11,698 bases of DNA, from contig JAGVUK010000069.1 of the NCBI GenBank assembly GCA_019136335.1, forward strand, positions 1 to 11,698. The letters run 5' to 3'. The notes under the pieces were generated by a model that did no database searches, was not told where the DNA came from, and saw nothing but the letters and a program-made list of their open reading frames with translations. Of this stretch, positions 7,038-11,698 are shown piece after piece. The stretch comes from Methanomicrobiales archaeon (lineage in GTDB: Archaea; Halobacteriota; Methanomicrobia; Methanomicrobiales; Methanoculleaceae). How positions within the stretch are numbered: the stretch's first letter is position 1; each line of letters starts with the position of its first letter. The position numbers and the translations under genes are program-made.

Positions 7038-7052
7038 TTGAGATAATCTCAA
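7038..7052. promoter_or_regulatory. Perfect palindrome, candidate operator upstream of the two-META gene
   Basis: TTGAGAT-A-ATCTCAA is a perfect 7-bp inverted repeat around one base. It lies 53 bp upstream of the ATG at 7106 and just before GGTTATTTTTT (7061-7071), the best TATA-like stretch. Its size and place fit a homodimeric regulator binding next to the BRE/TATA site. No known regulator was matched, and one site alone does not prove function. Confidence 0.45.
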
Positions 7053-7105
7053 CAGAAATCGGTTATTTTTTCTTCTCCCGGCCCTTACCCCTACCCGTGG
7101 TAGAG

Positions 7106-7951
7106 ATGAGGGACGGAAACCACACACTCGCGAAGGTCGCATTCCTGATCATCGTCACGGCATGCCTCATCTCGGTCGGTTACTCCGGCAAGACGGATGC
7201 GCCCCCCGGCGACGCCGGCCGGGTCACCGAACCGCTTGCAGGGACGGCGTGGGGCCTGGTCGGGTATTGTGCCGATAACGGCTCCGTCATCGCGCCCCTG
7301 CCCGGGGCGGAACCGTTCATCATCTTCGGCGACGGCGGCACGCTCTCGGGGTCTGCCGGGTGCAACCTCTACTCCGCCTCCTACCGGATCAACGGCTCCA
7401 CGATCGCAGTTGAGCCGCTCACCGCCACGGGCGCACACCCTGCGGCGGAGCAGGACCTTGCACAGCAGGAGAGCCGGTACCGGGAACTCCTCGTTGCGGC
7501 CGCCTCTTACCGGGTTGAGGGCGACAGGCTCACTATCTCCGGCCCGTCGGGTCAGGACCTGCTCGTCTTTGTGCGGGCCGGGGAGCCTCTCCACGTGCCG
7601 CTGCTCGCGACGAGATGGCGGCTGACCCACTACAGCACCGGCGGCAGCACCGTCGCCTCGCCGCTCCCGGGGACCGCCATCACCCTGGTCTTTGACCGTG
7701 ACGGCACGCTCTCGGGGTCCGCCGGGTGCAATGCGTACTCGGCCCCATACCGCCTCAACGAGACGGGGCTTGCCGTGGAGCGGGTCATCGCGACGAAAGC
7801 CCCGCCCGCCGGGCCCACAGGGGTCATGGAGCAGGAGAACGCCTACCTGGACCTGCTCCGGTCTGCGGCGGGCTACCGGATCGTCGGCGGGACGCTCGCG
7901 GTCATCGACGGCGACGGCAGGGTGGTCCTCTTCTTTACGGCGGAGCCGTGA
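7106..7951 (+). CDS. Exported protein with two META (HslJ-like) domains, degenerate lipobox
   Basis: Paralogue of the upstream META lipoprotein, 281 residues. Start chosen at 7106 because it begins MRDGNHTLAK followed directly by the hydrophobic signal segment VAFLIIVTACLISVG; the open frame extends 120 bases further up but through non-coding-like sequence containing the palindrome and TATA box. Two META domains follow, at about residues 42-155 and 165-280, each with GSAGCNxYSAxYR and a final YRVEGDRL-type strand. Differences from the neighbour: the lipobox position is Tyr26 (VGY) instead of Cys, so the protein may stay as a membrane-anchored or secreted form; and both domains keep the AGCN cysteine but have lost its YC partner (TGAHPA and TKAPPA instead). 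The IMEQE motif is kept only in domain 2 as GVMEQENAY. Function unknown; likely cell-surface. Confidence 0.88.
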   Translation: MRDGNHTLAKVAFLIIVTACLISVGYSGKTDAPPGDAGRVTEPLAGTAWGLVGYCADNGSVIAPLPGAEPFIIFGDGGTLSGSAGCNLYSASYRINGSTIAVEPLTATGAHPAAEQDLAQQESRYRELLVAAASYRVEGDRLTISGPSGQDLLVFVRAGEPLHVPLLATRWRLTHYSTGGSTVASPLPGTAITLVFDRDGTLSGSAGCNAYSAPYRLNETGLAVERVIATKAPPAGPTGVMEQENAYLDLLRSAAGYRIVGGTLAVIDGDGRVVLFFTAEP

Positions 7952-7978
7952 GCAGGGGACCGCCGGAATACTTTTTTT
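7937..7978 (+). terminator. T-tract terminator of the two-META gene
   Basis: Seven T in a row (7972-7978) lie 21 bases after the stop codon, a sufficient signal for archaeal RNA polymerase. A 5-bp hairpin ACGGC-GGA-GCCGT (7937-7949) ends at the stop codon itself. Confidence 0.6.
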
Positions 7979-8137
7979 GCAGGGCATGTCTCCCGGCCCC
8001 GGGCGTTTCGCGGCAACGGGAGGGACCGCCACCACCTCCACACCGGTACCTCTCGCGAAGCACGCATCACATCCCGGGGCACTCCCGGGCATCGTCCCCG
8101 GGTGGGGGCGGGGCGGGGGCCGAAGAAGAATGTATGA
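7979..8137. other. Intergenic stretch left of repeat copy B, no gene seen
   Basis: First part of the 545-bp gap between the convergent two-META and SnoaL-like genes. It is GC-rich, with overlapping CCCGGG palindromes near 8073-8102 and a G-run block at 8103-8120. No coding or RNA gene was recognised. Confidence 0.5.
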
Positions 8138-8190
8138 GTAGCCCACCTGCGGGGAGACGGAGAGCGGCGTACGGGTAGCCCCTGCGGGGA
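8138..8190. repeat. Two direct copies of a small hairpin unit beside repeat copy B
   Basis: GTAGCCCACCTGCGGGGA (8138-8155) and GTAGCCCCTGCGGGGA (8175-8190) are near-identical units 37 bp apart, differing by a two-base indel. Each can fold as CCC/GGG or CCCC-TGC-GGGG. A related unit is at 4215-4233 beside copy A. Confidence 0.6.
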
Positions 8191-8194
8191 GGGA

Positions 8195-8411
8195 GATTCT
8201 CCCCCTCCCCCGAGTTGCGATATCCACCACGGTCCACTCCATGGGGAGAGCCCGGAGAAGAGCAGAGTCCAGGCTTGCTCTCCCCTACCTCCTCCGGGAA
8301 ACCGCCGTCAGCGCCGCTCCCGGGCACGGCTTCCCACCGGCTATCGCGAGCACTGCCCCCTTCCTGCGGGCGGGGGCGGGGGAGGAGCGCGAAGCGCGGG
8401 CGGGGTGGGGG
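8195..8411. repeat. GC-rich dispersed intergenic repeat, copy B
   Basis: Second copy of the element at 3985-4192, in the same orientation and again between convergent genes. Shared blocks: GCGATA...CCACGGTCCACT (8217-8238), GGGAAACC / CGTCAG / GCCGCTCCCGGG / ACGGCTTCC (8296-8333), CACTGCCCCC (8351-8360), then GGCGGGGGAGGA, hairpin, GGGCGGGGTGGGGG to 8411. Hairpins: GCCG/CGGC (8313-8316 with 8327-8330), GCCCCC/GGGGGC (8355-8360 with 8372-8377) and GCGC-GAA-GCGC (8387-8397). The last one replaces the GGCC-GGA-GGCC of copy A with both arms changed together. The segment between 8240 and 8290 is more divergent. No transposase or flanking target duplication was seen. Confidence 0.8.
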
Positions 8412-8474
8412 ATGCCGGAGAGATATGTACCCCCTACAGAGAGGGGGGGATGGGCGCCGGGAACGGGACAGGGG

Positions 8475-8496
8475 TTTCAGAGGACTGAAAAAGAAG
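8475..8496 (-). terminator. Probable terminator of the SnoaL-like gene
   Basis: On the minus strand the stop codon is followed at once by CTTCTTTTTCAG, a pyrimidine and T5 tract, and then by a 6-bp hairpin TTTCAG-TCCT-CTGAAA (8475-8490). The T-tract precedes rather than follows the stem, which fits an archaeal T-tract signal better than a bacterial terminator. Confidence 0.45.
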
Positions 8497-8925
8497 TCAT
8501 ACCGCCGGGTACGACCGCCCGGCCTCCTGGTCCGCCGCCGGGAGAGAGTAGTGCATCTGGACAAAGACCCACGCATGGCCCGTCCCCCGGAGCACCGCCG
8601 TCAGCCGCCCGTTCAGGGTCTGCGGGACACCACCGACGACGATATGGTACGCCATATCGGCCATGACCCACGCAACCGTCCCTTCGGCGCCGATATGAAC
8701 GTCGGATAACTCAAGTGTGATCGTCTCCGCCTGCGAAAAGTCGCGTTCAAGGTGCCGGCGGTAGGCCTCCCTTCCGATCACCTTCTCGTCGGGACCGGTC
8801 CCGAACGCTCGAAAACCGGGGTCGGCAAGCGCCACCACGCCGTCGATATCCTTCTTCGCGGTCGCCTCCGCCATCCGCCGGAGCACTGCCATGATCTGGT
8901 TCTGCGTCTGTTCGCTGACTGGCAT
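8497..8925 (-). CDS. SnoaL-like / NTF2-fold protein, function unknown
   Basis: A 142-residue cytosolic protein with the pattern of the NTF2 superfamily (SnoaL_3/DUF4440-type): an N-terminal helix with MAEATAKKDIDGVVALADP (about 14-32), GREAYRRHLERDF (about 47-60), then beta strands with VHIGAEGTVAWVMADM and a final WVFVQMHYSLP. Proteins of this fold bind small ligands or act as enzymes such as isomerases; nothing here defines the substrate. The start at 8925 matches where family similarity begins; the open frame reaches far upstream but that part is unlike any protein. No clear Shine-Dalgarno is present. It lies downstream of the MoeA-PBP gene on the same strand but 263 bp away, so a separate promoter is likely. 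Confidence 0.82.
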   Translation of the reverse strand: MPVSEQTQNQIMAVLRRMAEATAKKDIDGVVALADPGFRAFGTGPDEKVIGREAYRRHLERDFSQAETITLELSDVHIGAEGTVAWVMADMAYHIVVGGVPQTLNGRLTAVLRGTGHAWVFVQMHYSLPAADQEAGRSYPAV

Positions 8926-9188
8926 GAAGAGTGGTCGTACCGGATCCGGGATGTTCTTTTCGAACCGGCGCCGCTTCAGGGTGGGAATGCAGGGCGGAGG
9001 AGTTCGCCCGCTGGGCAGAGCGAGTGGGCTGACCATATTCTGGGGCGCATGAGGGGGATCCTCAACGCCCCGTGAACTTCCGCGTGAAACCCGGTCCCGG
9101 ACTCCATACTGATAGAGCCTCGCGCGTTGACGCGAAGACCGGGAAGGAGCGGGACGGGATGTATAGAGTTCCCAGACGCCGTGATCCA

Positions 9189-11036
9189 TTATCCGGCACG
9201 TGCGGCCTGCCGGTCGGCGTGGCACCTCGCCAGCGACCGGAGGCGCTCCCCGAACTCCGGCGACCGGGCAGAACGGATGAGGCATGCGACGCCTTCGTCC
9301 GCGGCAAGCTCCTCCCGGACCAGGAGGTCGCGCGTCTCGTAGCCGAGCGGGATGAACCGGAGTCCCGCCTCCCGCGCCGTGGCGGCCGGGCAGACGCCCG
9401 CGTCGGCAAACCCGTTGCCGACGGCCGCGGCGACGGCCGCGGGCGTCTTCACCTCGTGCCCGTACCCGGCGATGCTGCCGGCATCGATACCCTCCCTGTC
9501 CAGCCATGCGTCGAGAAGGGCCCGCGCCGCCGTGCCTTTTGGGTGGTTGACGAACCTGAGCGACGCGAGGGTGTCGGTATCGAGGTCGCCGGCCGACACA
9601 AGCCCAAGTTCCGTCCGGGCCACCTGCACCCGCAGGAGATCGACCCCCGGCAGGTACCGGAGCACCCGGTCGTTCCAGGCCGCTTCCGTCTCCGCGAGAG
9701 AGACCGACGCAGCGTGGCAGGTCTTCGCCCGTAGAGCGAGCACCGCCCCCATCGTCGAGGCTTTACAGCAGTGGAGCAGGTAGCCGGCATCTGCGAGGCA
9801 GTTGCCGAGTTCAGCGATGGTGGGGTCGCGCACGCCGACACAGATGAGCGTGCGGGGGATGGAGGCCGAGGGGACGGTGAGCCGGACCCGCACCTCCTCG
9901 CCCGCCTCGATCCCCTCGCGCTCGGCGGGGATGTGGATGTAGCCGTTCGCCCGGACCACCGCCATCTGGATGCCGCCCCCCCGGGGATGGGGGGTCGCAA
10001 AGCAGGTGCCGTCCACCCGCCCGACCGAGACCGGGACGAACTCGTCAAACCCGAGGTCGGACGCCAGCCTCCGCGACAACCGGACGTCCAGCTCCTCCCC
10101 CGGGAGCGCCGGGAGCCCCCACCACGCGAGCAGGTTCCCGGCAACCTCCCGGAGGACGGTCTGCGCGGCGACCGGGTAGCCCGGCATCCCGAGGACCGGT
10201 TTGCTGTCGACGCTCGCGAGCAGCACCGGTTTTCCCGGCCGGACCGCGATGCCGTGGAAGATGATCTCCCCGAGCGCGCCGACGACATCGCGAGAGAAGT
10301 CCCGAGAACCGGCCGACGAACCCGCCGAAAGGATGACGAGATCGTTCTCGGCGACCGCCGCCTCGAGCACGCTCCGGATCAGGTCCGGATCGTCGGGAAC
10401 GATCCCGTAACGATGGCAGGTCGCTCCCATCCGGGTGAGGTAAGCCTCCGCCATGAGGGTGTTCGTCTCGATCGTCTGGCCGGGGGCGGGCGCCACGCCG
10501 AGCGGGACGAGGTCGCTCCCCGTCGGGATGATGCCGACCCGGACCGACCGGACGGCGATCCGGGTTATGCCGTAGGTCGCGAGCGCGCCAAGATCGAACG
10601 GCCGGATCCGGTGGCCTTTCGGGAGGACGAGTTCGCCGGCACGGATATCCTCGCCGGCGTGCCGGACGTTCTGCCAGGGCGCGGCGGACTTCCTGATCCA
10701 GGGCGTGCCGCCGTCGTCCCAGGTATCCTCGACCATGACGACGGCGTCAAACGCAGGGGGGAGCATCTCACCGGTGTTGATGCGGGCATACTCAAGAAGG
10801 GGCAGCGGCCGCTGGTCCTGCGCCCCCGGGGTATCCCTGCTCTTCACCGCGTAGCCGTCGAACTTCGCGATGTCGACCTCGGGAACGGAATACTCTGCAT
10901 ACAGGGGTTCGGCCGTCACCCTGCCGACAGCAAGGCGCAACGGCACGGTCTCGGCATGGTCCGACGGGGGAAACGCCCGCCGCATCGCCGCGAGCGCTTC
11001 AGGAAGCGGGGTAAGATTCAGGTACCGGCGTGGCAT
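9189..11036 (-). CDS. moeA: Molybdopterin molybdenumtransferase MoeA fused to a PBP-like (substrate-binding) domain
   Basis: MoeA inserts molybdate or tungstate into adenylylated molybdopterin. The 615-residue protein has MoeA domains I/II (about 1-165; FDGYAV, RINTGEMLPP and DAVVMVED), the MoCF fold (about 167-300; IIPTGSDLV, IVPDDPDLI, SAGSSAGSRDF, VRPGKP, and GMPGYPVAA in place of the usual GNPVS) and domain IV (about 320-390). A periplasmic-binding-protein-like domain follows (about 396-605; starts TLICVGVRDP, contains GNGFADAGVCPAA). This MoeA plus PBP layout is known in archaea; the extra domain may sense or hold an oxyanion or cofactor, but this is inference. An ATG also exists at 11042, but GGGAG lies only 2 bases from it and 8 bases from the ATG at 11036, so 11036 is preferred. 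In methanogens the product supplies formylmethanofuran and formate dehydrogenases. The upstream gene is an FmdE-like fusion. Confidence 0.94.
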   Translation of the reverse strand: MPRRYLNLTPLPEALAAMRRAFPPSDHAETVPLRLAVGRVTAEPLYAEYSVPEVDIAKFDGYAVKSRDTPGAQDQRPLPLLEYARINTGEMLPPAFDAVVMVEDTWDDGGTPWIRKSAAPWQNVRHAGEDIRAGELVLPKGHRIRPFDLGALATYGITRIAVRSVRVGIIPTGSDLVPLGVAPAPGQTIETNTLMAEAYLTRMGATCHRYGIVPDDPDLIRSVLEAAVAENDLVILSAGSSAGSRDFSRDVVGALGEIIFHGIAVRPGKPVLLASVDSKPVLGMPGYPVAAQTVLREVAGNLLAWWGLPALPGEELDVRLSRRLASDLGFDEFVPVSVGRVDGTCFATPHPRGGGIQMAVVRANGYIHIPAEREGIEAGEEVRVRLTVPSASIPRTLICVGVRDPTIAELGNCLADAGYLLHCCKASTMGAVLALRAKTCHAASVSLAETEAAWNDRVLRYLPGVDLLRVQVARTELGLVSAGDLDTDTLASLRFVNHPKGTAARALLDAWLDREGIDAGSIAGYGHEVKTPAAVAAAVGNGFADAGVCPAATAREAGLRFIPLGYETRDLLVREELAADEGVACLIRSARSPEFGERLRSLARCHADRQAARAG

Positions 11037-11060
11037 ACTCATGACTCCCTTATAGCGTGC

Positions 11061-11089
11061 CGGGCGGAGGGTTTGCGCCCCCCCGCCCG
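11061..11089 (-). promoter_or_regulatory. Hairpin in the moeA leader region
   Basis: CGGGCGG (11061-11067) pairs perfectly with CCGCCCG (11083-11089), with a possible inner GGG/CCC pairing in the 15-base loop. It lies 25-53 bases upstream of the preferred moeA start and downstream of a GTATAC box (11094-11099), so it would probably be in the 5' leader. It does not resemble the bacterial molybdenum cofactor riboswitch, which is much larger. Confidence 0.35.
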
Positions 11090-11115
11090 CGACGTATACA
11101 ACTATCCATTACTCC

Positions 11116-11140
11116 TGGTTAAAAATTAACCATTTAACCA
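11116..11140. promoter_or_regulatory. TTAACCA half-site array between trmO-fmdE and moeA
   Basis: TGGTTAA-AAA-TTAACCA (11116-11132) is a perfect 7-bp inverted repeat, and a third TTAACCA follows at 11134-11140 with an 8-bp period. The AT-rich block lies directly after the upstream stop codon and about 80-105 bp before the moeA start, just upstream of the GTATAC TATA candidate. It looks like an operator for a dimeric regulator. On the minus strand it also gives a T5 run within the inverted repeat, so it could be, or double as, the terminator of the upstream gene. Confidence 0.5.
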
Positions 11141-11698
11141 TCAGTCGCACCGGGAGCTGACCTCACAGTCGAAGAGCGATGCCTCGCGCGCCGCAAGGAC
11201 AGCTTCGACGCTCCCAGGAGCATCCCGGAGGCGGAAGATCACCTCCACCCCGGGCCCGGCAAAGGCGCAGCATTCCCCGCCCGGGTGCCTCAGCCGGCGG
11301 TTTCCCGGGCGAACCCCGGTGATCCCGATGAGGGCGTCGGCGATACAGGGATCGGCGCCGGGCGCGATCGAGACCTGCGGCACCGCGAGGTCGCACCCGA
11401 GGATGCGCGTCGCCGCCTCCGCGATCCGCACCGCGACCGCCACGCCCGGGCAGAGTTCCCCGTGGTAGTTCACCGCCTCGCGGATGAGGCTCTCCCGGTA
11501 CTCTCCGGGCCCCATCTTCTGGATCTTCTCAGTCCGGTCGTGGCTGGTCGCAGAGAAGACGCAATCCCATCCCCTCTGGTAAGGCTTGATGTCGATCACC
11601 GGCGTCCCATCGATCAGGTCGACGTTCGCGAGCTCAAGGATTCGCCCTTCCCGGAGATCGCGCAACCGCACCACCGATACCGAGAGAGGGTTCGGCCG
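11141..11698 (-). CDS. TrmO (TsaA-like) C-terminus fused to an FmdE-like domain, 5' end beyond the window
   Basis: Only the last 185 residues are seen; the frame is open to the right edge. The first part reads RPNPLSVSVVRL, then LANVDLIDGTPVIDIKPY, the typical C-terminal end of TrmO (YaeB/TsaA), which methylates N6-threonylcarbamoyladenosine at position 37 of certain tRNAs. After a linker of about 30 residues comes an FmdE-type domain beginning YHGELCPGVAVAVRIAEAATRILG, with further cysteines in GECCAFAGPG and a C-terminal FDCEVSSRCD. FmdE-like proteins are often encoded near or with formylmethanofuran dehydrogenase and carry a conserved His-x3-Cys that may bind metal. The combination in one chain is unusual; what the second domain does for a tRNA methylase is unknown. 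A GTG at 11674 could be read as a start but would cut off conserved TrmO sequence, so it is rejected. The neighbour moeA also concerns Mo/W enzymes. Confidence 0.85.
   Translation of the reverse strand, partial: RPNPLSVSVVRLRDLREGRILELANVDLIDGTPVIDIKPYQRGWDCVFSATSHDRTEKIQKMGPGEYRESLIREAVNYHGELCPGVAVAVRIAEAATRILGCDLAVPQVSIAPGADPCIADALIGITGVRPGNRRLRHPGGECCAFAGPGVEVIFRLRDAPGSVEAVLAAREASLFDCEVSSRCD

Noticed and set aside
6986..7105. N-terminal extension of the two-META protein
   Set aside because: It would place 40 odd residues, including the palindrome and TATA-like stretch, before a normal signal peptide.
9120..9135. TCGCG-CGTTGA-CGCGA inverted repeat between moeA and the SnoaL-like gene
   Set aside because: Only 5-bp arms in GC-rich sequence, with no T-tract and no second copy; not enough to call a terminator or operator.
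8926..9507. Long N-terminal extension of the SnoaL-like frame
   Set aside because: It overlaps the 3' part of moeA in another frame and is Arg/Gly-rich noise; family similarity begins at 8925.
9771..11129. Plus-strand open frame of 452 codons
   Set aside because: Antisense to moeA; composition is typical of the reverse strand of GC-rich genes.
1..11698. tRNA, rRNA, CRISPR array, transposase or phage genes
   Set aside because: Looked for cloverleaf-like segments, regularly spaced direct repeats and transposase motifs in the gaps; none was found.

Overview
The window looks like chromosome from a GC-rich methanogenic archaeon, most likely Methanomicrobiales close to Methanoculleus. This rests on the gene content: a bacterial-type DnaK/GrpE pair, an FmdE-like domain, an archaeal-style MoeA fused to a substrate-binding domain, and META-domain surface proteins. 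AT-rich TATA-like boxes just upstream of starts and T-tract gene ends fit archaeal transcription. The genus is inferred from recognition, not from a search.

Layout, left to right. (1) grpE-dnaK, a minus-strand chaperone operon; dnaK runs off the left edge. (2) purH on the plus strand, divergent from grpE, with a leaderless-type promoter and a compact hairpin-plus-T terminator overlapping its stop codon. (3) A gap of about 590 bp between convergent genes that holds one copy of a GC-rich dispersed repeat (copy A). (4) gpmA, a 2,3-bisphosphoglycerate-dependent phosphoglycerate mutase, on the minus strand. (5) Two plus-strand exported META-domain proteins: a lipoprotein with four tandem META domains, then a paralogue with two domains that has lost the lipidation cysteine. 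(6) A second convergent gap of about 545 bp with repeat copy B. (7) A small SnoaL/NTF2-like protein on the minus strand. (8) A MoeA-PBP fusion on the minus strand, preceded by a small array of TTAACCA half-sites. (9) The C-terminal part of a TrmO-FmdE-like fusion, cut by the right edge.

The genes do not form one pathway. There are four themes: protein folding (grpE-dnaK), central metabolism (purH, gpmA), the cell surface (the META proteins), and molybdenum/tungsten cofactor and tRNA/C1-related functions (moeA-PBP next to trmO-fmdE-like). The most unusual feature is the repeat pair. Both copies sit in convergent intergenic gaps in the same orientation. They share several blocks, and a short hairpin in their most conserved part differs between copies by paired compensatory changes in both arms while its flanks are identical. 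This suggests a structured element that acts as RNA or as folded DNA. A second theme is the paralogous META pair, with a recent internal domain duplication in one and loss of the lipobox cysteine and domain cysteines in the other.
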